6,267 bases of DNA from Anaerolineae bacterium (lineage in GTDB: Bacteria; Chloroflexota; Anaerolineae; Aggregatilineales; Phototrophicaceae). Position 1 is the first letter of the stretch; every line of letters starts with the position of its first letter. Both the position numbers and the translations under genes were made by a program. This document shows positions 1 to 5,956 of the stretch, in pieces. Where the stretch lies: the NCBI GenBank assembly GCA_015492875.1, contig WGEI01000461.1, forward strand, positions 1 to 6,267, in the 5' to 3' direction. Under the pieces are notes generated by a model. It had not been told where the DNA came from. It saw only the letters and a list, made by a program, of their open reading frames with translations, and searched no databases.

Positions 1-57
1 CTGTATGCATCGCCGTATGCGCCGCCGCATGATGCGCCGTTGGTAATTTCCGCCTAG
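1..57 (+). other. possible 3' end of an upstream gene (frame uncertain)
   Basis: Two + strand frames run in from the left edge without an early stop. One ends at TAG 55-57 and reads LYASPYAPPHDAPLVISA. The other ends at TAA 44-46 and reads MHRRMRRRMMRRW after its first codon, an Arg-rich tail. Either could be the C-terminus of a gene that starts outside the window. The stretch is internally repetitive (atgcgccg occurs at 17-24 and 32-39), so composition does not settle the frame. No function can be assigned. Confidence 0.3.
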
Positions 58-91
58 CGTTTCCACTATCAGGTAAAGTATGGCTCTCAAA

Positions 92-122
92 TTGCGAAAA
101 CGGACTTTAGTCCATTTCTAAT
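92..122 (+). promoter_or_regulatory. tentative promoter for the YceI gene
   Basis: A weak sigma70-like pair is visible: TTGCGA at 92-97 and TCTAAT at 117-122, with a 19-nt spacer that is longer than ideal. The palindrome at 102-113 falls inside the spacer, which would suit repression by a bound regulator. TCTAAT is repeated at 128-133 as part of an 11-bp direct repeat (atttctaat at 114-122 and 125-133), so the exact -10 is uncertain. This is only a candidate. Confidence 0.25.
102..113. promoter_or_regulatory. palindromic operator-like site 1 (GGACTTTAGTCC)
   Basis: GGACT-TT-AGTCC is a perfect 5-bp inverted repeat with a 2-bp centre, embedded in the wider context aaaaCGGACTTTAGTCCA. A closely related site lies at 177-188. 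Two similar dyads in one AT-rich leader suggest binding sites for a dimeric transcription factor acting on the YceI gene. Which factor is unknown from the window. Confidence 0.5.
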
Positions 123-176
123 CTATTTCTAATAGACAAAAGCAGAAAAGTGACGTATGCTGTTTTTGTAAAAAAC

Positions 177-188
177 GGACTATGGTCC
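177..188. promoter_or_regulatory. palindromic operator-like site 2 (GGACTATGGTCC)
   Basis: This site repeats site 1 with the same flanks (aaaaCGGACTNNRGTCCA), but its dyad is shorter: GGAC paired with GTCC. The two centres are 75 bp apart, close to seven helical turns, so both would face the same side of the DNA. It ends 15 nt before the ribosome binding site of the YceI gene. Confidence 0.45.
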
Positions 189-217
189 ACTTATCAATGA
201 GTAAGGAGAGCCATGCC

Positions 218-760
218 ATGCCAATCTGGAATATCGACCCCGCCCATACCGGCGTAGAATTCGCTGTTCGCCATATGATGGTGTCCAAAGTTCGCGGTAA
301 ATTTACCGGCGTTAACGGCACGATTGAATTTGACCCCGAAAATCCCACAGCCGGCGCTGTTGATGTAACCATCGATGCCGCAACCATTGATACCGGCGTG
401 GAAGACCGTGATAATCACCTGCGTAGCGCCGACTTCTTAGAAGTTGAAAAATACCCAACCATCACCTTTAAGAGCACAAAGGTTGAGCCAACTGGTGAAA
501 ATACCGCCAAAGTCTATGGTAATTTGACCATTCATGGCGTCACCCGCGAAGTCGTTCTTGAGGCTGAATACAATGGTAGCGGCACATCCCCCTATGGCCA
601 AACCATCGTCGGCTTCAGTGCCACAACCAAAATCAACCGCGAAGACTTTGGCCTCACTTGGAATGTCGCCCTTGAAGCGGGCGGCTGGCTGGTCGGCAAA
701 GACATCACTATTAGCCTCGAAGTAGAAGCTATTCTCGCTACAGAAACAGCAGCAGTCTAA
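218..760 (+). CDS. YceI-family lipocalin-like protein
   Basis: This is a complete 180-residue YceI-like domain. Family hallmarks are the opening W-x-I-D-P-x-H-T/S with F-x-V-R-H-M-M-V-S-x-V-R-G-x-F (residues 4-29), the block DNHLRSADFLEVEKYPTITF, then GNLTIHGVTREV, and near the end a GFSATTKINREDFGL stretch followed by AGGWLVGKDI. YceI proteins fold as an antiparallel beta-barrel that binds long isoprenoid or other amphipathic ligands; the physiological ligand here is unknown. The start at 218 is chosen because AAGGAG at 203-208 sits 9 nt upstream and the homology begins directly with MPIW. In-frame ATGs at 182 and 197 would add residues that do not fit the family. No signal peptide is visible, so a cytoplasmic form is expected. 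It appears to be a single transcription unit: operator-like sites lie upstream and a strong terminator downstream. Confidence 0.93.
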   Translation: MPIWNIDPAHTGVEFAVRHMMVSKVRGKFTGVNGTIEFDPENPTAGAVDVTIDAATIDTGVEDRDNHLRSADFLEVEKYPTITFKSTKVEPTGENTAKVYGNLTIHGVTREVVLEAEYNGSGTSPYGQTIVGFSATTKINREDFGLTWNVALEAGGWLVGKDITISLEVEAILATETAAV

Positions 761-789
761 GCACATTTACCTGTATTCCCCCCCTTTTG

Positions 790-824
790 AAGGCCAGCCT
801 TTGCCCATAGGCTGGCTTTTCGTT
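790..824 (+). terminator. rho-independent terminator after the YceI gene
   Basis: GCCAGCC (793-799) pairs perfectly with GGCTGGC (810-816). The stem can be extended by AAG/TTT pairs at 790-792 and 817-819 and by T800-A809, leaving a loop of about 8 nt. A T-rich tail (ttttcgttt) follows directly. It lies about 30 nt after the YceI stop codon and separates that gene from the next promoter. Confidence 0.88.
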
Positions 825-841
825 TCTATTCAGCTGTAGTA

Positions 842-870
842 TTGGCAGCACTGGCCGTAAACGTTACAAT
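842..870 (+). promoter_or_regulatory. sigma70-type promoter for the DUF1269-like gene
   Basis: TTGGCA (842-847) and TACAAT (865-870) each differ from consensus at one position and are separated by the optimal 17 nt. Transcription would start near 877, about 70 nt before the chosen ATG at 948. Together with the terminator just upstream, this marks the start of a new transcription unit that probably also carries the glycosyltransferase gene. Confidence 0.65.
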
Positions 871-947
871 GTGCCTTGTTAATGGGGGCGAACCCGTATC
901 ACGTGGTAATATGGGTATGGCGTGCAAGGATTTATAGGAGGCCGTCA

Positions 948-1490
948 ATGGCTAGCAGCGATGTTATAGTAGCGATTTTTCCCTCTCGAGAGCATCTCAC
1001 TAAGGCGCTAGACCACCTAGTGCAAAACGATGCGATAGAGATACAGCGGGCGGCCATTGTTGCGCGGGCGGCCAGTGGAGAGACCATTATCCTCGATGAT
1101 GACATCAGCGCCGACGAAGGTGGAATTGCTGGTGGCACACTCGGCGCCGCTATGACTGCCTTAGGTTTAGCCCAGTTGGGGGCGCTGGCCTTGCCCGGCG
1201 TTGGCCCAATTATTGCACTCGGTGCGGGTGCGCTAGTTGGTGGATTAGTTGGGCGCGCGACTGGACGCTTTGCCGCGAATTTGATTGATTTTGGCTTTAA
1301 GAACGACCAGATTGAAGAATTGGCGCACCAGCTAGAGCAGGGGCATCCCGCGCTGGTACTAGAGATTACCAACGGCAAGGCCTTACTGCCCAAAATTCGC
1401 CTCGCCCTACAGCCTTATGCAGCCGAGCTAGTAGAGCCGCTAGATAAAGCCCAAACTGGTCAGTTGCGCGGTGGCAAAAAGCCAGAGTAG
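948..1490 (+). CDS. DUF1269-like glycine-rich membrane-associated protein
   Basis: This is a 180-residue protein. Residues 1-45 form a compact alpha/beta start (DVIVAIFPSREHLTKALDHL) of the kind found in DUF1269 and general-stress-17M-like proteins. The middle, about residues 61-110, is a long Gly/Ala-rich hydrophobic stretch (GGIAGGTLGAAMTALGL, then PGVGPIIALGAGALVGGLVG) resembling glycine-zipper or membrane-inserting segments. The C-terminal part, about residues 115-160, returns to a soluble pattern (IDFGFKNDQIEELAHQLEQG, then HPALVLEI). The start at 948 has a near-perfect AGGAGG at 936-941 with 6 nt spacing; the upstream in-frame ATG at 876 lies at the predicted transcription start and is unlikely. 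The family has no firmly established biochemical role; a stress or envelope role is only a guess. The glycosyltransferase gene follows after 45 nt. Confidence 0.75.
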   Translation: MASSDVIVAIFPSREHLTKALDHLVQNDAIEIQRAAIVARAASGETIILDDDISADEGGIAGGTLGAAMTALGLAQLGALALPGVGPIIALGAGALVGGLVGRATGRFAANLIDFGFKNDQIEELAHQLEQGHPALVLEITNGKALLPKIRLALQPYAAELVEPLDKAQTGQLRGGKKPE

Positions 1491-1535
1491 TTATCACACG
1501 GACAAATAACGCTTACACCAAAAGGGAGCAGGCAT

Positions 1536-3785
1536 TTGCACTCATTAAACGATGAGGCGCTGGGGTTTCGCCTCTCATATCGTGATATTCTCATCATTAT
1601 AGCGATTATCCTTTTTGCTTTTTTCCTGCGTACCGTCGTCACTTTTGACCGCGCTGCCGCAGACCCGCGCTTCACCCCCATTGCTGGTATGGATCAGGAA
1701 TACTACATTCGGCAGGGGAATAATATCGCCAGTGGCGCTTATCCCTATGCTGTCTATACCATGCAGCCCGCTGTCATTTATGACTTCTTCGCTATCGAGC
1801 GTATTGTGGGCTATTCTGTGCCGCTGTTGCGTTTGGCCATTGCCGCTTTTGACGCGGTGACAGCTGGATGGTTAGCGGGCGCGGCGTGGTTGTTGGCGCG
1901 GCGGCGGGCGGCGGGGTATATCGTTGCGCTACTGTACGCGCTATATCCTGTCGCTATTTTCTATGGCACGACCTTGCTCATTGCCCCGCACGTTACCTTC
2001 ACACTCGGCCTATTTCTGTTCTTCGTCCTATGGCAACACCGCCAGCCCACTTTACGAAAAACCTTGATACTGGGCGTACTCGCGGGGTGGTTGTTGGCGC
2101 TCCGTTTGAACTTAGCGCCCATCGCGGGCATCTGGTTGCTCTGGTATCTATGGCAGCATGGCCACCAGCGTCTGCAACATGCGCTGGTCTTTCTCGGCAC
2201 AATTGCCGCTGTGATTGCGCCCTTCACCCTATGGAACGCCTATATCACAGGGGGCGATTTCATTCTGATTACCCGCGTCGGCAGCTTTGAGCTATATATG
2301 GGCAATAATCGTGATGCCGCCGGCACCGCTTCCGATGGGCGTGCGCCCGCTATTTTGCTCGTGGATGATGGGGATTACCTCAGCGCGCTCATCAAAGATA
2401 TTCAGCTAGACCCGCTGCGCTTTGCTGGTCTCATGGTGCGTAAAGCCGCCACCTACTGGAGTAATGCCGAACCCAATAGCAATATCGACTATGTGCGTAA
2501 TGGTGAAAATCTCTCCCCCCTATTGCGCAGCATCCCGATTGACTTCACCATGATTGCCCTGATTGGCCTATTGGGTGTTGCGCTTTTATGGGTAGAACAG
2601 CGCCCGCTGGCATGGCTGTTTTTGGGGCTATTATTGGCGCTGTTTGTCGGGGGCATCGCCGCCCATACTGTCGGGCGTATCCGCCATCCGGTCTCATTGC
2701 CCTTGATGGTGTGTGGCGCTTATGCCCTAGTGCGCGGGTGGGAGATGTTGCGGGCGCGGAAAGCGGTCACATGGAAGCCCTATCTATTGCCCACCGCCAT
2801 CGCCCTTATCTGGTCTTTTGCGCCCTATCTCTTCTTGACCAACCCGCCGCAATTCCCGCCAAAGCGCATCCTGCACGAATTGCCCGCTGATGCCCGACCT
2901 GTAGGTGCTGTTTTTAACGATGAGTTACGTCTGGTAGGGTGGCGGCCTGTGTCCCTCCTCTCGCCAGAATCTGAAGCGGGTTGGATTACCCCGCAGCAGT
3001 CCTACATCATCGAACTTTTCTGGGAAGTGCTGCAATCGACGGAAACGCGCTATGAGTTCACCCTGACTTATGAGGTGGATGGCCAGCGCGTCGCAGGTTA
3101 CGATCGCTTCATCGGCGGCACAAGCTACCCGCCAACGCCAACATATATGTGGCAGGTTGGCGATATTTATAGCGAAATTGTGGGCTTCCGTCCGCCAGCG
3201 AATGCGCCGCTTTTACGCAGTGGGCGCGTCTTTGTAGATGTCTACACGACTGAAGGCGACCTGCGCGACCCCAGCCGCCCCATCTTCGAAGTGGCGATTA
3301 CCGAGCCGCAAGGCGCTGCCGATATATCTTTGACCACGCTCGCCGTTTATCCCCCCGCTATTCCTGAAGAACTGCCGCCTGTCGATACGGCGCTTGATAG
3401 CACGTTCACCGCGCCCAATGGTGACAGCATCACACTACACGGTTATACGTTGCTCAATGAGGCGACTGCTGGCGGAACAATGACGTTAGAGATGGTCTGG
3501 TCAGCGCAGACGGAAATTGCCTTGAACTATAATATGTTCATTCATGTGATGAACGAGGATGACGAACTGGTGACGCAGTTTGATGGCCTACCCGTCGCCG
3601 ATATTTTCACCAGCAACTGGCGTCCAGCATACCCGCTGGTTGGGCAAATCGCCGTGCCAATGCCACAACAAGCGGGGGCATATCGGCTCTATGTTGGTTT
3701 ATATGATGCGCCTGCCGCTTCGTTCCGTTTAGATGCGGGCACGCCCGATAATCGGCTATTGTTGGCAGAGGTGGTCATTGAATGA
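1536..3785 (+). CDS. GT-C (ArnT/PMT-like) membrane glycosyltransferase with C-terminal beta-sandwich domains
   Basis: This 749-residue integral membrane protein has about a dozen hydrophobic segments over residues 13-435, the first being ILIIIAIILFAFFLR. The first large extracytoplasmic loop carries GMDQEYYIRQGNNIASGAYP with D53 and E55, the acidic motif typical of GT-C enzymes that use polyprenyl-phosphate sugars. The soluble C-terminus has two beta-rich units, about residues 460-600 (starting ELRLVGWRP) and 629-745 (ITLHGYTLL, FIHVMNEDDELVTQFDGLPV, GAYRLYVGLYDAP). These beta-rich tails are, from my recollection, common on Chloroflexota glycosyltransferases and may bind carbohydrate. The sugar and acceptor are unknown. 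The start is TTG 1536: GGGAG at 1524-1528 is 7 nt upstream and no ATG fits. The gene probably shares a transcript with the DUF1269-like gene. No link to the microcompartment genes is evident. Confidence 0.82.
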   Translation: MHSLNDEALGFRLSYRDILIIIAIILFAFFLRTVVTFDRAAADPRFTPIAGMDQEYYIRQGNNIASGAYPYAVYTMQPAVIYDFFAIERIVGYSVPLLRLAIAAFDAVTAGWLAGAAWLLARRRAAGYIVALLYALYPVAIFYGTTLLIAPHVTFTLGLFLFFVLWQHRQPTLRKTLILGVLAGWLLALRLNLAPIAGIWLLWYLWQHGHQRLQHALVFLGTIAAVIAPFTLWNAYITGGDFILITRVGSFELYMGNNRDAAGTASDGRAPAILLVDDGDYLSALIKDIQLDPLRFAGLMVRKAATYWSNAEPNSNIDYVRNGENLSPLLRSIPIDFTMIALIGLLGVALLWVEQRPLAWLFLGLLLALFVGGIAAHTVGRIRHPVSLPLMVCGAYALVRGWEMLRARKAVTWKPYLLPTAIALIWSFAPYLFLTNPPQFPPKRILHELPADARPVGAVFNDELRLVGWRPVSLLSPESEAGWITPQQSYIIELFWEVLQSTETRYEFTLTYEVDGQRVAGYDRFIGGTSYPPTPTYMWQVGDIYSEIVGFRPPANAPLLRSGRVFVDVYTTEGDLRDPSRPIFEVAITEPQGAADISLTTLAVYPPAIPEELPPVDTALDSTFTAPNGDSITLHGYTLLNEATAGGTMTLEMVWSAQTEIALNYNMFIHVMNEDDELVTQFDGLPVADIFTSNWRPAYPLVGQIAVPMPQQAGAYRLYVGLYDAPAASFRLDAGTPDNRLLLAEVVIE

Positions 3786-3800
3786 GCGCCGACATATAAT
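3772..3800 (+). promoter_or_regulatory. probable promoter for the microcompartment-associated rpiB gene
   Basis: A perfect TATAAT at 3795-3800 lies 17 nt after TGGTCA (3772-3777, four of six consensus bases). The -35 overlaps the 3' end of the glycosyltransferase gene. Transcription would start near 3807, giving a very short leader before the ribosome binding site. If correct, this is where expression of the isomerase, aldolase and shell genes begins, independent of the upstream gene. Confidence 0.5.
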
Positions 3801-3829
3801 CAATACACAACAACGGAAGGCGGAACACA

Positions 3830-4507
3830 ATGAACGATGATGCCATACGGCGCGCCGTAGAACGCGCCCTGCGCAAACATTTAGGCCAAGCCGACGGTCG
3901 CACGGTCATTGACGCGGCAGATATTGAAGCCGTGCCAGAAGGGGGGACGCTGGTTGTGCCCCCAGATGCCATTATCACCCCGCTGGCACGCCAGTATGCG
4001 CTAGACCGCAATATCACCATTACTCAGGCAGAGGTCGCTTTACCAGAGCCGCAACACCGCGTGATTGCTCTCGGCGCAGACCATGGCGGCTATCGCTTAA
4101 AAGAGGCGCTTAAGGTTTTCTTACAGGCCGATTACACCCTAATTGATTGTGGCACGGATAGCCCTGATAGTGTAGACTATCCCGACTTCGCCCATGCTGT
4201 TGCCCAACAGGTGAGTAGCGGGCGGGCATGGCGTGGTATCATCATTGATGGCGCGGGGATTGGCTCGTGCATGGTGGCGAATAAAGTGCCCGGCGTGCTG
4301 GCCGCCATGTGCTATGACCAAGCGACCGCCATCAATAGCCGCGAACATAATAACGCCAATGTACTCACCTTAGGCGCGGGGTTAATTGGCGAGGCGCTGG
4401 CTAAGCAGATTGTGAAAACTTGGCTCTCTACCGCATTTGGCGGTGGACGCCACGCGCGCCGTGTGAATAAAATTATCGATATTGAACGCCGCTACCGTGC
4501 CGAATAG
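3830..4507 (+). CDS. rpiB: RpiB/LacAB-family sugar-phosphate isomerase with BMC-type N-terminal extension
   Basis: This 225-residue protein has an RpiB domain at about 76-222; standalone RpiB is usually about 150 residues. Seen in the domain: ADHGGY (83-88, matching CDHVG of E. coli RpiB), DYPDFA (116-121), the ring-opening His in SREHNNANVL (H173), and phosphate-binding Arg residues in GGGRHARRV (R207, R211). The loop that in E. coli reads CGTGVG, with the catalytic Cys, reads DGAGIG here (D140, A142), so classical ribose/ribulose 5-phosphate isomerisation is uncertain. Residues 3-18 (DDAIRRAVERALRKHL) form an amphipathic helix like encapsulation peptides, and 42-64 contain VPPDAIITPLARQYALDRNI, a segment resembling N-terminal pieces of other BMC-associated enzymes. 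The ATG has GGAAGG at 3815-3820. The gene precedes deoC by 98 nt and probably supplies or interconverts a pentose phosphate inside a microcompartment. Confidence 0.88.
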   Translation: MNDDAIRRAVERALRKHLGQADGRTVIDAADIEAVPEGGTLVVPPDAIITPLARQYALDRNITITQAEVALPEPQHRVIALGADHGGYRLKEALKVFLQADYTLIDCGTDSPDSVDYPDFAHAVAQQVSSGRAWRGIIIDGAGIGSCMVANKVPGVLAAMCYDQATAINSREHNNANVLTLGAGLIGEALAKQIVKTWLSTAFGGGRHARRVNKIIDIERRYRAE

Positions 4508-4515
4508 TGTTATGG

Positions 4516-4572
4516 CTAGTAGTTGCAGCCAATAGCCTTATGATATGTATTTGCTGTTTGACCAACTGCTAG
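4516..4572. repeat. long-range inverted repeat in the rpiB-deoC spacer
   Basis: CTAGTAGTTG (4516-4525) pairs with CAACTGCTAG (4563-4572) over 10 bp with one G-T wobble, enclosing a 37-nt AT-rich loop. A smaller GGCT/AGCC hairpin (4514-4517 with 4527-4530) competes with the left arm. No T-tract follows, so it is not a standard terminator. It could be an mRNA stability or attenuation structure ahead of deoC, or a dyad operator; chance remains possible. Confidence 0.35.
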
Positions 4573-4605
4573 TGAACTTCAGCGATATTGCCACAGGATT
4601 GTACG

Positions 4606-5517
4606 ATGACGAAACCAATCACTGCCGAAAAATTTGAGCGTCTTGTTGACCAGATTACCCAGCAGGTGGTCGCCCGCCTCAGTCAGGAAGGCGAGGCCGC
4701 CGGGCATGGCGATTGTTGCACCCATGACGACGATGGCCGCTGTGTGTATCATTGTTCGGATCGTGTGCGGCGGGTTGTGAATAGCGGCGCCGACCGCATT
4801 TCATCCAGTTTGGGCTATATCCCGCGCGATTTGAGTATGGCGCGCTTGATTGACCACACCTTGCTCAAACCTGATGCCACCGCCGAAGAAATTGCCCAGC
4901 TTTGCCGCGAAGCCCGTGAATATCACTTCGCCTCTGTCTGCGTTAACAGCGGTTGGGTCCCCTTAGCCGCCGATTTGCTGAAGGGCAGCGATGTCGCCGT
5001 TTGTACGGTTGTGGGTTTCCCCTTAGGCGCGTCTTTGCCAGAAGTCAAAGCCTATGAAGCCCAACTAGCCATCCAAAACGGCGCGTCAGAAGTGGATATG
5101 GTGCAAAACATTGGCTACCTCAAAAGCCGCGACCTCAAAGCCTTGCATCATGATATTGCCACTGTGGTCGCCACCTGTCACGCCCACAACGCCATCTGCA
5201 AAGTGATTTTAGAGACATCCAAGCTCACCGACGAAGAGAAAGTTATCGCCAGCCAAGTATCCGTGATGGCCGGCGCCGATTTCGTCAAGACCAGTACGGG
5301 CTTTGGTGGCGGGGGCGCGACAGTGCACGACGTGGCGCTGATGCGTCGTGTCGTTGGCCCCGATGTCGGCGTGAAGGCCAGCGGGGGCGTACGCAGCTAT
5401 GAAGACGCGCAAGCGATGGTGAAAGCCGGCGCCACCCGCATCGGCGCGAGCGCTGGCGTGGCGATTGTGCGCCAAGAGCGTGGCGAGCAAGTCGCTGGTG
5501 GCGGTAAAGGGTACTAG
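4606..5517 (+). CDS. deoC: deoxyribose-phosphate aldolase (DERA) with Cys/His N-terminal extension
   Basis: DERA is a class I aldolase that cleaves 2-deoxyribose 5-phosphate to glyceraldehyde 3-phosphate and acetaldehyde. The 303-residue protein has a complete DERA barrel at about 76-290: LIDHTLLKP (81-89), TVVGFPLGA (134-142), EVDMVQNIG with D164, KVILET with K199, VKTSTGF with the Schiff-base K228, and VKASGGV with K257. All expected catalytic residues are present. The first 75 residues are extra: an amphipathic helix (FERLVDQITQQVVARL, 10-25) like BMC encapsulation peptides, then a Cys/His cluster (H34, C37, C38, H40, C46, H49, C50) and a linker. The ATG at 4606 is preferred over TTG 4588 because AGGA at 4595-4598 is 7 nt upstream. 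Acetaldehyde is the volatile intermediate that would justify a shell. The C-terminus (GKGY) looks natural. Confidence 0.94.
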   Translation: MTKPITAEKFERLVDQITQQVVARLSQEGEAAGHGDCCTHDDDGRCVYHCSDRVRRVVNSGADRISSSLGYIPRDLSMARLIDHTLLKPDATAEEIAQLCREAREYHFASVCVNSGWVPLAADLLKGSDVAVCTVVGFPLGASLPEVKAYEAQLAIQNGASEVDMVQNIGYLKSRDLKALHHDIATVVATCHAHNAICKVILETSKLTDEEKVIASQVSVMAGADFVKTSTGFGGGGATVHDVALMRRVVGPDVGVKASGGVRSYEDAQAMVKAGATRIGASAGVAIVRQERGEQVAGGGKGY

Positions 5518-5518
5518 G

Positions 5519-5905
5519 AATGCCCAAACCGCCGATTGCACACTGGAAAATTCGCTGGTAGAGGGGTCTCCTATCGGCAAATTGTACGAACTTGATGGCT
5601 ATGTGTTGTTGTTAGGCGCGCCTCATAGCAATAATACAGCACTACATCTCGCCAAGTACCGCGCTGATTGGTCAGGCAAAAGCACGGCGCAGCAAGGCGC
5701 TGCCATGTTGGTTGGTGGCGAACGCCGTTGGATGACTTTTGATGACCTCGATATGGATACCGCTGATTTTCAGGCGATTGGTGCGGCATACGAACGACAA
5801 ATCGAGTATACTCCGTGTCGTATTGGGCGGGCGACGGTGCGCTTTTTACGACAGCGCCCGCTGGTAGATTTTGCGGTAGAATACATGAACGCGAACCGCA
5901 AGTAA
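5519..5905 (+). pseudogene. truncated aminoglycoside 3-N-acetyltransferase, C-terminal half only
   Basis: Translation of this frame gives about 128 residues matching the C-terminal half of AAC(3)-type antibiotic N-acetyltransferases: TADCTLENSLVEGSPIGKLY, ELDGYVLLLGAPHSNNTALH, GERRWMTFDDLDMDTADF, then CRIGRATVRFLRQRPLVDFA to the end. Full AAC(3) proteins are about 260-270 residues; the N-terminal half, which carries most of the acetyl-CoA site and the HPxxS region, is absent. The homology begins within about 10 nt of the deoC stop. The frame is open back to TTG 5465 inside deoC, but those codons encode nothing AAC(3)-like and no convincing ribosome binding site or start is seen. ATG 5520 is in another frame and stops after 13 codons. 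The remaining half has no stops or frameshifts, so the deletion may be recent. It is probably a non-functional remnant; a short expressed domain translationally coupled to deoC is less likely. Confidence 0.75.
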
Positions 5906-5956
5906 TTCGGTAACAATGCTTAAAATTTTTTCGGATGACAAAGGGAGATAAACACA

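Noticed and set aside
118..766. Open frames on the - strand opposite the YceI gene
   Set aside because: They lie antisense to a well-supported gene, have no plausible ribosome binding site and show no recognisable motif.
1868..2290. 140-residue + strand open frame inside the glycosyltransferase gene
   Set aside because: It overlaps the transmembrane coding region out of frame, is Arg/Cys/His-rich and has no motif, so it is a shadow frame.
5520..5561. ATG at 5520 just after deoC, with nearby AGGA, as start of the AAC(3)-like gene
   Set aside because: It is in a different frame from the AAC(3) homology and stops after 13 codons.
5209..5580. Open frame of 123 residues on the - strand opposite the deoC 3' end
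   Set aside because: It is antisense to the catalytic part of DeoC and has no family resemblance; the long frame reflects the GC-rich codon use of deoC.
5465..5905. A programmed +1 frameshift making a DeoC-AAC(3) fusion protein
   Set aside because: DeoC ends naturally with GKGY and no slippery sequence or stimulatory structure is visible; the homology simply begins at the deoC stop.
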